From an uncultured Actinomycetes bacterium (GTDB taxonomy: Bacteria > Actinomycetota > Thermoleophilia > Solirubrobacterales > Solirubrobacteraceae), in contig CALAQT010000033.1 in assembly GCA_937888775.1 (NCBI GenBank), positions 1-16,354 on the forward strand: a DNA stretch of 16,354 bases. The letters run 5' to 3'. The notes below the pieces were generated by a model. That model saw nothing but the letters and a program-made list of their open reading frames with translations, searched no databases and was not told the DNA's origin. This document shows, piece by piece, positions 8,713-16,075 of the stretch. The first letter of the stretch is position 1. Every line of letters starts with the position of its first letter. A program made the position numbers and the translations under genes.

Positions 8713-9465
8713 ATGGCCACGATCACCCTTCGCTTTGATCTGCCGACACATTTCCTGGGGGGCAAGGAGACGCGCGCGGGCTTCGTGCTGCTGGCGGCCA
8801 TGCTCCTTTCGTTCCTGTTCATTCGCACGAGCTCGCGACTGATCCGCAGCCCGAAGGTGCCGTGGTGGCCGGGGAGCGTGACGACGAGCAGCGGGCTCCA
8901 CCTGCATCACCTGGTGTGGGGGATCGTCACCATTCTGCTCACGGGTTTCCTCGGCTTCGCCACGCGACCAGAGAGCCCGTGGAACGAGATCCTGGCCGCC
9001 GCCTTCGGAGTGGGCGCGGGCTTGACGTTGGATGAGTTCGCCCTGTGGGTCTACCTGCGTGACGTGTACTGGACAGAGGAGGGACGCTCCTCGCTCGAGG
9101 CCGTTGTGGTGGCGTGCGCGATCGGTGCGCTGCTCATGCTTGGGATCGCCCCGCTGGACGTTCCCGCGGACACCTCCTCGGTGACGACCCTGGCCCTAAC
9201 CGTCCTCGTCGACCTGCTCCTGGCTGCGCTCGCGATCGTCAAGGGCAAGCGGTTCCTCGGCCTGATCGGCATCTTCATCCCCGTCGTCTCGCTCGTCGGC
9301 GCGTGCCGGCTGGCCTCGCCCAGGTCACCCTGGGCGCGCCGCTTCTATCCCGCCGACGGGCACAAGCTGCACAGGGCAACGGCGCGCTTCGCGCGCATCG
9401 ACTCGCGTCGCAAGCACTTCGCGGACGCGATCGCCGGCGCGCCCAACTCCCGGCCCTCGGCCTGA
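8713..9465 (+). CDS. Six-helix integral membrane protein of unknown function
   Basis: A 250-residue membrane protein with about six hydrophobic helices (roughly 21-38, 64-84, 92-112, 129-149, 158-176, 181-198) and a basic C-terminal tail on one side. Notable polar groups inside or at the edge of helices are the histidine cluster GLHLHHLVWG (H63, H65, H66) and the acidic pair in LTLDEFALWVYLRDVYW (D107, E108). These could bind a metal or proton, but no function is established. I recall uncharacterised actinobacterial membrane proteins with the same HxHH element. The start at ATG 8713 has only a weak, distant GAGG upstream. It stands alone between the secreted-module gene and a 279-base gap. 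Confidence 0.8.
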   Translation: MATITLRFDLPTHFLGGKETRAGFVLLAAMLLSFLFIRTSSRLIRSPKVPWWPGSVTTSSGLHLHHLVWGIVTILLTGFLGFATRPESPWNEILAAAFGVGAGLTLDEFALWVYLRDVYWTEEGRSSLEAVVVACAIGALLMLGIAPLDVPADTSSVTTLALTVLVDLLLAALAIVKGKRFLGLIGIFIPVVSLVGACRLASPRSPWARRFYPADGHKLHRATARFARIDSRRKHFADAIAGAPNSRPSA

Positions 9466-9744
9466 GGGCCGCTCCCCCGCCGGGCACGCCCGCGCCGCCA
9501 TTGCCGCGGCAGCGCTGGCCAGGGAACGGGTCAGTAGGCGCATGCCGGTCTCACCCCGGCTGCACTCCCTCGCCTCAGGACAAAGCCACACCCCCACAAG
9601 CCGGACTACGGAAGAGCGACCCACGACCGACCGCGCGCCGGGGGACCTCCCTTGTGCGGATCGATACTTCGCCGACGAGCGTCCCAAGCGGAGTGGACAT
9701 CTTTGGCCGCCGGCCCATAGCGCCACGCCCTCCCCCGACGGACG

Positions 9745-10107
9745 ATGCTCGGGATGGCGCTCAGGCCCCTATCGGCGAAGGAGCTGGCCGAAACGCCGAC
9801 GCTGTTCGCCAGCTTCATGGGCTACATGGACAGAAGCCACAAGACGTTCGGCCAGCTACTGGCGATATATCGGGAACGCAGCAAGGCGCTCCAAGCAGCC
9901 GAGGACCGAGCGGACGACCTACGGGTTGACCGTTTCATCCACGATATGGCGAGCGACAGGTGGAGGGCTGACGTGGTCATGCGGATAGGCGTGTTTGACG
10001 ATACCTCGCTCGTGATCGACGGAATACATCGCGGCATCGCATACCTGGCGTGCATAGAGGAAGGGATCAGCCCCGACAGGCTTCCATCGCTGCATGTCAA
10101 CTGCTGA
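9745..10107 (+). CDS. Small protein with ParB/sulfiredoxin-like DGxHR motif
   Basis: A 120-residue soluble protein. Residues 1-75 are helical and charged (SFMGYMDRSHKTFGQLLAIYRERSKALQAAEDRADDLRVDRFI). The C-terminal part reads VVMRIGVFDDTSLVIDGIHRGIAYLACIEEGI, where VIDGIHRG resembles the DGxHR nucleotide/phosphate-binding element of the ParB/Srx fold. The domain is short and not accompanied by a partition helix-turn-helix, so a chromosome-partition role is unlikely. Starts at 9745 and 9754 are both possible, with weak ribosome binding sites. Base composition here and in the following leader is visibly less GC-rich than in the flanking genes, which may mean recent acquisition. The 279 bases before it hold nothing I recognise. 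Confidence 0.6.
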   Translation: MLGMALRPLSAKELAETPTLFASFMGYMDRSHKTFGQLLAIYRERSKALQAAEDRADDLRVDRFIHDMASDRWRADVVMRIGVFDDTSLVIDGIHRGIAYLACIEEGISPDRLPSLHVNC

Positions 10108-10184
10108 AGAGCGACCAATGGTAAGAGGCACAACCTTTCGCGCCGCCTGTGGCCGGGAGGTGCATGCTACGGTTGATGCATCAG

Positions 10185-10203
10185 GTTGGACGTGTTGTCC
10201 AAC
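10185..10203. promoter_or_regulatory. Inverted repeat in the cold-shock gene leader
   Basis: GTTGGAC-gtgtt-GTCCAAC is a perfect 7-bp inverted repeat with a 5-base spacer, 76 bases before the csp start. The palindrome TGATGCATCA (10174-10183) lies just upstream. It could be an operator or a hairpin in a cold-responsive 5' leader. No strong -35/-10 pair is recognisable. Confidence 0.4.
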
Positions 10204-10279
10204 ATCGTAGTGCCAGCGCTCGTAGCCTTGCTCACAGCATCTCCGCGTTCGCAGCACACACCAACGCCGGAGGAAGACA

Positions 10280-10483
10280 ATGGCTACAGGAACCGTTAAG
10301 TGGTTCAGCGACGACAAGGGATTCGGGTTCATAACGCCCGATGACGAGTCCAAGGACTTGTTCGTCCATCACAGCGCAATCATCGGTGAGGGCTATCGCT
10401 CACTCGCCGAGGGCGCAAAGGTCACCTACGACTCAGAAGCGGGTGACAAGGGACCAAAGGCGGCAAACGTCCAGGCCGCCTAG
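10280..10483 (+). CDS. csp: Cold-shock-domain RNA chaperone
   Basis: A 67-residue single-domain CspA-family protein that binds single-stranded RNA/DNA and melts secondary structure, in the cytoplasm. It begins [18 protein letters not shown]; the RNP1 motif KGFGFI (13-18) and RNP2 motif LFVHH (27-31) are intact, and the length is typical. An excellent ribosome binding site, GGAGGAAG (10269-10276), precedes the ATG. The region from 10108 to 10279 is a long leader with an inverted repeat, consistent with the post-transcriptional control common in this family. The desaturase gene starts 27 bases downstream, suggesting one transcript. Confidence 0.96.
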   Translation: MATGTVKWFSDDKGFGFITPDDESKDLFVHHSAIIGEGYRSLAEGAKVTYDSEAGDKGPKAANVQAA

Positions 10484-10510
10484 TTCCCTTCGCCCTGAGA
10501 GGAGACGACC

Positions 10511-11452
10511 TTGTCTGACCAGCCCACTGGCGATGACACTCTGGCGCTCGAGCACGAGACCGTAGATCGCCTCGCCAACATCGTCGTGACAGTTGTGCCC
10601 GCCGTTCTCCTGGGCGTCGCGATCTGGCTCGCGTGGGGAGGAGCGCTTCACTGGCAGGACCTTGTGGTTTTGGCGGTCAGCTATCTCATCACCGGCGTCG
10701 GGATAACCGTCGGCTACCACCGTCTATTCACCCACCGCAGCTTCAAGACCAGCCGCCCGGTGCGCGCGCTGTTCGCCGTGTTCGGCTCCGCCGCAGTGGA
10801 GGGACCGGTGATCGAGTGGGTATCCACGCACCGCAAGCACCACCGCTTCAGCGACCTTCCCGGCGACCCCCACAGCCCCCACACGACCGATCACGGTGCC
10901 GGTTGGCGAGGAGCACTGCGAGGGCTGCTCCACGCCCACGTCGGATGGATGTTCCGCGGCGTTGATCGCGCAAGCGAGGAGCGCTACGCCAAGGACCTGC
11001 TCGCCGACCCGCTGATCCGCGCGATCGATCGCACCTTCCCGCTCTGGGTCCTGCTCGGGCTCGCGTTTCCCTTCGGACTCGGGGTCGCGCTCACCGGTTC
11101 CCTCGTGGGCGGCCTGACCGGCATGCTGTGGGGCGGCGCTGTGCGCATCCTCTTCCTGCACCACGCGACCTTCTCGATCAACTCGCTGTGTCACTTCTTC
11201 GGCCGGCGGCGCTTCGCTACCGGCGATGAGTCGCGCAACCTCGCCTGGCTCGCGCTACCCACGTTTGGTGAGGCATGGCACAACAACCACCACGCCTTCC
11301 CGACGTCCGCGCACCACGGCCTCACCCGCTGGCAACTGGACCCAGGAGGCTGGCTGATCGACAGCCTCGAGCGGCTCGGGCTCGCATGGGACGTCGTGCG
11401 AATCGCACCGAGCACCCAGCGGGCGAAGCTCGCAGCCGGCCGCACGGGTTAG
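10511..11452 (+). CDS. Membrane fatty-acid (acyl-CoA delta-9 type) desaturase
   Basis: A 313-residue di-iron membrane desaturase that introduces a double bond into acyl chains and so raises membrane fluidity. The three histidine boxes are present: HRLFTH (70-75), HRKHH (107-111) and HNNHH (257-261, in GEAWHNNHHAFP). Hydrophobic segments lie at about 25-42, 50-68, 176-198 and 200-218. The profile matches the stearoyl-CoA/DesC-like family rather than the DesA phospholipid type, but regioselectivity is not certain. It starts with TTG at 10511, supported by AGGAG (10500-10504) six bases upstream. The short gap after csp implies joint expression, probably induced by cold. A weak 5-bp GCTCG/CGAGC hairpin sits at the stop codon, and no clear terminator follows. 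Confidence 0.94.
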   Translation: MSDQPTGDDTLALEHETVDRLANIVVTVVPAVLLGVAIWLAWGGALHWQDLVVLAVSYLITGVGITVGYHRLFTHRSFKTSRPVRALFAVFGSAAVEGPVIEWVSTHRKHHRFSDLPGDPHSPHTTDHGAGWRGALRGLLHAHVGWMFRGVDRASEERYAKDLLADPLIRAIDRTFPLWVLLGLAFPFGLGVALTGSLVGGLTGMLWGGAVRILFLHHATFSINSLCHFFGRRRFATGDESRNLAWLALPTFGEAWHNNHHAFPTSAHHGLTRWQLDPGGWLIDSLERLGLAWDVVRIAPSTQRAKLAAGRTG

Positions 11453-11475
11453 CTCGTCGGGGCGAGCGAGTGGGC

Positions 11476-11739
11476 ATGAAGCATCGGGTGCTCATCGCAT
11501 GCTTTCTCGCGGCCCTGATTGTGTCGCCGGGTACGGCCAGCGCGGCGTATGACCCGACGTTCACGGGCTTCAACGGTCTGCTCGCCCACCCGCGGGTGCC
11601 GCCCCCGGAGACCTTCTACTTCTCAGGCGGGGGCTGGGCCGTGATTCCCGAGCAAGGTGACGGCGGCTGCTCGAGGAACGCGAGCCTCTGGCTTACGCGA
11701 GCCAGGCCCCTCGGGCCCTACACGATCCGGGTCCTCTAG
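11476..11739 (+). CDS. Short exported peptide of unknown function
   Basis: An 87-residue protein beginning MKHRVLIACFLAALIVSPGTASA, a clear signal peptide with cleavage after TASA, giving a mature peptide of about 64 residues (AYDPTFTGFNG and onward). The mature part is rich in Pro, Gly and aromatics, has one Cys and matches no family I know. It starts 23 bases after the desaturase stop and could be the last gene of that transcript. The ribosome binding site is only a weak GAGCGAG. It is convergent with the next gene, with 29 bases between the stops. It could be a truncated copy of a longer secreted protein. Confidence 0.55.
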   Translation: MKHRVLIACFLAALIVSPGTASAAYDPTFTGFNGLLAHPRVPPPETFYFSGGGWAVIPEQGDGGCSRNASLWLTRARPLGPYTIRVL

Positions 11740-11768
11740 GCAGCGGCACCGTGCTGCTGCTGCTGCAG

Positions 11769-12230
11769 CTACCTGACCAACCGGACTTCCGCCGAGGTTT
11801 CCTTTCGCAGGCTCCTGGCGAACAGGTTGCCACCGCGGGTCAGTCGCTGGTGGGGCAGCAGGACAAGCCCAAACCCGTGCTGGGTCACCCACGACGCGAG
11901 CGGCGGCTGAGGGCATCCGGCCAGCACCTTGAAGGTGGCGCGGCTGGCAACGGACCCGAGGATCTCGCGGGCCTCCTGCAGCTCCAGTTCCGCTTCCTCT
12001 CTGATCGCGATGTTGTACGGACCCTCCCCGCCGGCGCGGCCCCATCTCGGGGGCCGGGCCTGTGGCGCGAGCGTCACGACGGACAACTCGCGCCCCGCGT
12101 TGGCCAGTTCGGCGGCCTCACGCAGAGCCGCAGCGCCCGTGCTGCTGCGCTCGAAGACGACTGCGACCCGCCCGGCGCCGGAACCGCTGTGTACCGACCC
12201 TTCCACCCGAGTTGCGTTGAGGCTGGTCAT
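11769..12230 (-). CDS. Universal-stress-protein-like protein
   Basis: A 153-residue protein with an alternating beta/alpha pattern: RVAVVFERSSTGAAALREAAELA, then RELSVVTLAP, a helix EEAELELQEAREILGS, FKVLAG and GFGLVLLPHQRL, ending AEVRLVR. This fits the UspA Rossmann-like fold (strand, helix, strand, long helix, strand), although the ATP-binding G-2x-G-9x-G motif is not evident, so it may be a non-ATP-binding member. The start is chosen at ATG 12230; a TTG at 12239 in the same frame would add three residues. Upstream are 294 bases shared with the divergent GGDEF-EAL gene, where I see no clear element. Confidence 0.6.
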   Translation of the reverse strand: MTSLNATRVEGSVHSGSGAGRVAVVFERSSTGAAALREAAELANAGRELSVVTLAPQARPPRWGRAGGEGPYNIAIREEAELELQEAREILGSVASRATFKVLAGCPQPPLASWVTQHGFGLVLLPHQRLTRGGNLFARSLRKETSAEVRLVR

Positions 12231-12524
12231 ACCGGGCAACCTTAGCGAGCAAGCCGACGAGGCCGCAGAGGGCCTGGATTCCCGAGGTGATAGCTGTCAG
12301 GTGCCCGGCCCCTCGCATCTGGCGCGACGGGGCGGGCCGGCGGACTCGTGTTCGTCCTGCATGGGGCGCTGCAGGGACATCAAGACGCGCGCGGAAGACA
12401 CGTACCTTCGTGCCAGCCGGCGCCCCCCGAACGCGTGGCCACAGGAAATCGTCGGGAAACTACGCTCTCGCCCAAATGGCGATCCGCCGATCTCTAGGAG
12501 AGCCTCGACTACGCCGAATCGACG

Positions 12525-14267
12525 ATGAGCACTCGACAGACCACCGCGAAAGCAATCCAGCGCACCATGTCCTCGCGCGATGAGTTCGAACGCTTGTGCA
12601 TGCGCAATCTCCTTGCCGACCCAACGGCGCGGGTGTTCTTCAAGGATCGGGAGAGCCGTTTCCTGCTCCTCAGCGCGGGTTTCGGTGCGGCCCTGGCGCC
12701 GGGACGACCGCTAGAGGACTTGATCGGGAAGACCGACTTCGACATTTTCAGCCGTCCGCACGCGACTGCTGCATTCGCGGACGAGCAGCGCGTACTCCTA
12801 ACCGGCCAGCCGCAGGTCGACAAGGTCGAGTCCGAGACCTACCACGATCTACCCGATGCCTGGGTCTCGACGACCAAGCTGCCGCTCCTGGACGACGAGG
12901 GAAGATGCATTGGCACCTGGGGTTATTCTCGCAACGTGACCGCACAGATGGCGGCGGAAAAGGAGCTGGCCCACCGGGCGCTGCACGACGCGCTAACGGA
13001 CCTACCGAATCGCGCGCTCACGATTGATCGCGCCGAACAGCTGCTGGCGCGCGCACGTCGGGCCCAGGCGTCGGTCGCTGCCATGTACATCGATCTAGAC
13101 GGCTTCAAGAACGTCAATGACACCTACGGTCACCCGGCTGGTGACGAGCTGCTCAAGGCCGTGGCCGAGCGTCTAAAGCTCGCGATCCGTGAAGGAGACA
13201 CCGCGTCTCGTCTTGGCGGCGACGAGTTCGTGATCCTGATCGAGAGCGCGTCGCTCGATGTCGGGCCGGAGGTGGTCGCTGAACGGCTGCTCGAAGTCCT
13301 GCGCGAGCCCTACCAAATAGCCGGTCGGCAGCTCCGTGTCACGTCAAGCATCGGCATGGCGACAGGGTCGCGGGCGAACGCGGAGGAGCTGCTCCAGGAC
13401 GCGGACATTGCGTTGTATGAGGCGAAGGCCGCGGGACGCGACCGCTATGTCATCTTTCGCGAGCAGATGCATGCGGTGGTGCAAGACCGCCGGATGCTGG
13501 AGATGGACCTCGCGGAAGCAGTCGAGCGTAAACAGCTCTTCCTCCTCTACCAGCCCACGTTCCACCTCGCCAGCCAGGCGATAACCGGCGTCGAGGCATT
13601 GATCAGGTGGCAGCACCCCACCCGCGGGGAGCTCGCGCCGGCCGTGTTCATCCCGCTCGCCGAGCGCAGCGGGCTGATCGTGGCCATCGGCCGCTGGGTC
13701 TTGAAGGAGGCCTGCCACGAAGCAGCCAGGTTGCGCGAACGCGGGCACGAACTCAACATGGCCGTGAACATCTCGGCGCGACAGCTCGACAGCGACGAGC
13801 TACTGGACGACGTCAAGAGCGCGCTTGCCGAAAGCCGCCTACCCCCGGAGCTCCTAACGCTCGAGGTTACCGAGACCGCTCTCATGTGCGACTCAGCCGC
13901 GAGCGCGAAGCGCCTGCACACGCTCAAGCGGCTCGGCGTGCGCATCGCCATCGACGACTTCGGCACCGGCTACAGCTCACTCGCCTACCTACAACAGTTC
14001 CCGGCCGATCTACTCAAGATCGACCGCTCATTCATCCAAGCCATCGGCCAACCACACGACTCAGCCGCACTCATCCACATGCTCGTGCAGCTCAGCACCA
14101 GCCTCAAACTCGCCACCGTAGCCGAGGGCATCGAGCAGCCGGACCAGCTCGACCTCGTCCGCCGCGAACGCTGTGACTACGTCCAGGGCTATATGTTCTC
14201 CCGGCCAATCACGCCGGAGGCGCTGGAGCAACTCCTCGCGGAGTCGGCTGTGCCTGGTCGAGTCTGA
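12525..14267 (+). CDS. Soluble PAS-GGDEF-EAL cyclic-di-GMP turnover protein
   Basis: A 580-residue cytoplasmic bifunctional c-di-GMP enzyme without membrane helices. A PAS domain (about 20-140; VFFKDRESRFLLLS, then WGYSRNVT) leads by a short helix into a GGDEF domain with DALTDLPNR (155-163), I-site REGD (222-225) and GGDEF (231-235). The EAL domain follows with EALIR (357-361), N415, E447 in LEVTE, DDFGTG (477-482), K498, E534 and QGYMFSRP (554-561). All catalytic signatures are intact for both domains, so the balance of activities must be set by the PAS domain. The ATG at 12525 is the first in frame; an AGGAGAG at 12496-12502 is too far away to serve it well, and an internal ATG at 12567 is an alternative. 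The protein differs from the membrane-bound relative at the left edge in domain order and sensor. Confidence 0.95.
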   Translation: MSTRQTTAKAIQRTMSSRDEFERLCMRNLLADPTARVFFKDRESRFLLLSAGFGAALAPGRPLEDLIGKTDFDIFSRPHATAAFADEQRVLLTGQPQVDKVESETYHDLPDAWVSTTKLPLLDDEGRCIGTWGYSRNVTAQMAAEKELAHRALHDALTDLPNRALTIDRAEQLLARARRAQASVAAMYIDLDGFKNVNDTYGHPAGDELLKAVAERLKLAIREGDTASRLGGDEFVILIESASLDVGPEVVAERLLEVLREPYQIAGRQLRVTSSIGMATGSRANAEELLQDADIALYEAKAAGRDRYVIFREQMHAVVQDRRMLEMDLAEAVERKQLFLLYQPTFHLASQAITGVEALIRWQHPTRGELAPAVFIPLAERSGLIVAIGRWVLKEACHEAARLRERGHELNMAVNISARQLDSDELLDDVKSALAESRLPPELLTLEVTETALMCDSAASAKRLHTLKRLGVRIAIDDFGTGYSSLAYLQQFPADLLKIDRSFIQAIGQPHDSAALIHMLVQLSTSLKLATVAEGIEQPDQLDLVRRERCDYVQGYMFSRPITPEALEQLLAESAVPGRV

Positions 14268-14309
14268 TCCTTGGGCTTGTTTGTCCCGGCTGTATGACCG
14301 AGCTGAAGG

Positions 14310-14676
14310 ATCCCTTGGCGACCATGCCCAGGTGGATCCCGCAGTGATCGCGACCGTGTAGCGACCGGGCTTCAGCTTCTTGGCGGTGGAGATGCGTCCC
14401 CGGAAGCGCATCTTGTCAGCCCCTGGATGGGCGCGCACGCTCAGCGTGCCGGCGGTCAGCCCAAGCGTGCACCGCGGTTTGTGAGTGTTGCCTTTGGGTG
14501 GGGCGAGCGCACCTCTTGCCGATCCGGCGCCCGACGGACAGAGCCGTGAAGCTGAACCGAACGGTCGCGGATTGATCGAGGTTGAACTTGAATGTCGTGC
14601 CGATCGGTGGCTTTCTGCTCCGGGTGAGCTGCCCCAGGGCGCTACCAGCGCGCCACGTCCCTGCGGACTGCGACAC
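14310..14676 (-). pseudogene. Broken gene for a secreted-protein C-terminal module
   Basis: Two minus-strand frames join into one recognisable module. The first reads SRKPPIGTTFKFNLDQSATV, then GKRCARPT. The second continues KGNTHKPRCTLGLTAGTL, then KMRFRGRI and LKPGRYTVAITA. The change of frame is explained by one extra base near the GGG run at 14496-14498. 'GTTFxFxLxxxATVxF', a paired-cysteine loop and 'RFxGR...LKPGRY' form a Fn3/Big-like module seen at the C-terminus of exported proteins in this kind of genome (recollection). After ITA the sense appears to be lost again. No signal peptide or N-terminal region is present, so only a fragment remains. Confidence 0.62.
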
Positions 14677-14742
14677 GCCCGCTTAGTCATGCGCGGCCTC
14701 CCAGATCGGAGGGAAGGGAGATACAAAGTCAAGAGAGGTCCA

Positions 14743-14883
14743 ATGACCGCCATAAGGGACCTCGCGTCGCCGCCGATCGACACTGCTCGCCGAGTCGCTG
14801 CACGCAAGCACGGAGTCGATATCGAGGTTCGCGGCTGGCGCCAGTTGATGGACAAGCCGGGCGGGAAGCAGCGCTTGGGCTAG
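14743..14883 (+). CDS. Small ORF, 46 residues, with good ribosome binding site
   Basis: Starts at ATG 14743 with AGAGAGG (14732-14738) four bases upstream, and encodes MTAIRDLASPPIDTARRVAA, then KHGVDIEVRGWRQLMDKPGG, ending at TAG 14883. It is basic, mostly helical in appearance, and matches no family I know. The ribosome binding site is the main support; the frame is also open upstream, which weakens the case. Confidence 0.38.
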   Translation: MTAIRDLASPPIDTARRVAARKHGVDIEVRGWRQLMDKPGGKQRLG

Positions 14884-15139
14884 AAACAGGCCGGCGGCCT
14901 CCGCCTTCCGTCAGCGTTTGTGTTTCTTGGCTGGCGGGCGTTGAACACCGCTCTCAGCGGAACGAGGACTGCCCCGCCACCTCGACGCCTCCGTCAGCGC
15001 GCAGGCCACAAGCGGAAGACCTACAACGAGGCCGCGCAAAGCGGCCCGAGCGCCGTGCCAGCGCACCTCATGCGACCGCGAGCCGTCCGATCCACCGGGA
15101 AGGAAGGCGACGATGTCTGGGCGCCGGCCGGCTTCGGCG
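14884..15139. other. Gene-poor stretch
   Basis: Both strands are open in places, as expected for high-GC DNA, but none of the translations shows a recognisable domain, signal peptide or ribosome binding site. With the remnants on either side it looks like decaying intergenic DNA. Confidence 0.5.
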
Positions 15140-15229
15140 TCACCGGGTCCCGAGCTCCCGAAACAGCAGCTCATACCCGAGCAGACTCCCGTTTCGGTCC
15201 AGGATCGGCTGCCGTGCTACGGCTACCAC
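15140..15229 (-). pseudogene. 5' remnant of an EAL/HDOD-type signalling gene
   Basis: The minus strand reads VVAVARQPILDRNGSLLGYE, then LLFRELGTR and TGA (15142-15140). 'VARQPILDRxGxLLGYELLFR' is the characteristic N-terminus of EAL-HDOD (YuxH-like) proteins, and GYELLFR contains the position of the EAL motif. After the stop no frame continues the family, so only about 30 residues survive. The GTG at 15229 could be the old start; no ribosome binding site is apparent there. This is a third locus related to c-di-GMP signalling in the window. Confidence 0.6.
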
Positions 15230-15403
15230 GGCGCGCCCGGCTGACGCCGCAGCGGCCCCAGGGCCGGCGACCCGCTGCGCCTTCCTCCAGTGATGGGCCC
15301 ACACACGAGATTGTCGGCTTGCTCTGATGGCACCTTGAGTTGGCGGAGACCACCGTGGACTCCAGCGAAGACGAGGGTTCTCGGCGCCGACCTCTAGGAG
15401 GGT

Positions 15404-15425
15404 CTAGCGAAACGACTAGCGAAAC
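15404..15425. repeat. Two-copy short tandem repeat
   Basis: CTAGCGAAAC occurs at 15404-15413 and again at 15416-15425, a 12-base period, downstream of the mntP stop. It may be a chance or slippage product; no function is evident. Confidence 0.4.
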
Positions 15426-15457
15426 TCGCGGTCGCAGGGCGGCTGGTGCCGGGGCTT

Positions 15458-16024
15458 CTAGGCGGTTAGCTGGGTGACGAGTAGTACGACCCCGAGTGCG
15501 ATCAGCGCCACGCCAGCGAGTCTCTCGGCAGCCTCGCGCATTCGCTCGCCGACGCGGGCGCCGATCCGCACGCCGATCTGTGTGACGACGAAAGCCTGCG
15601 CTCCGATCGCAACGGCCATTGCCGCGATCGGCAGGTGGAGGAGTCCCGCACTGAAGCCGATCGCCAGGCCGTCGAGGCTGATGCTCGCGCCGAGCGCCAT
15701 CGCGCTCCAGACTCCGCGTTGGGTCATGGAGAGCAGTCGCTCGCCTTCGCTCTCGTCGCTGTGGGAAAGAAGCAGGTAGGCACCGAGTGCTCCGATCACC
15801 CCGGCGGCAATGTAGTTGGCGACGCCTCCTATCGCGTCGCCCAGAGGGACACCGAGCGCCACGCCGATCAGCGGCATCGCCGTCTCGAAGGCGGCGAACA
15901 GAAGCGAAAGCTGCAGGCGCTTGTGATGCGGGAAGCCTGCGATGCCGAGCACCACGGCGACCCCGAGCGTGTCGAACCCGAGCGGCGCGATCAGCGCGAT
16001 CAGCTTGAGCGTCGAGCCGGACAC
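15458..16024 (-). CDS. mntP: MntP-family manganese efflux pump
   Basis: A 188-residue inner-membrane exporter made of two homologous three-helix repeats. The first opens KLIALIAPLGFDTLGVAVVLGI, cited in parts as PLGFDTLGVAVVLG (Asp18). The second carries GASISLDGLAIGFSAGLL (Asp118). These paired Asp-containing helices are the hallmark of MntP (DUF204), which exports Mn(II) during manganese excess; some relatives (YtaF-like) are uncharacterised. Six hydrophobic helices span the length. The frame is open to a GTG at 16057, but the GTG at 16024 gives a family-like N-terminus. Neither has a good ribosome binding site. A transposase gene ends 19-52 bases upstream on the same strand, so an inserted element may have replaced the native promoter or leader. 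No Mn riboswitch is visible in the little sequence left. Confidence 0.82.
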   Translation of the reverse strand: MSGSTLKLIALIAPLGFDTLGVAVVLGIAGFPHHKRLQLSLLFAAFETAMPLIGVALGVPLGDAIGGVANYIAAGVIGALGAYLLLSHSDESEGERLLSMTQRGVWSAMALGASISLDGLAIGFSAGLLHLPIAAMAVAIGAQAFVVTQIGVRIGARVGERMREAAERLAGVALIALGVVLLVTQLTA

Positions 16025-16075
16025 GCGATTAGCGTATGGCCGGCGACAATGGTGCACGGTGCCGGCGAGGGAGAG

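Noticed and set aside
11452..11467. GCTCG/CGAGC hairpin at the desaturase stop as a terminator
   Set aside because: Stem of only five base pairs with no T tract, and it overlaps the stop codon; too weak to call.
14703..14716. AGATCGGAGGGAAG, resembling the start of an Illumina adapter
   Set aside because: Only the first eight bases agree; the next ones diverge, so it is genomic chance similarity.
14061..14855. 264-residue minus-strand frame overlapping the end of the soluble GGDEF-EAL gene
   Set aside because: Only its middle part (about 14310-14480) is meaningful, as half of a broken secreted module; the rest is antisense to the EAL domain or non-coding.
16025..16075. Manganese (yybP-ykoY) riboswitch upstream of mntP
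   Set aside because: Too little sequence remains between mntP and the transposase gene, and no conserved riboswitch core is visible.
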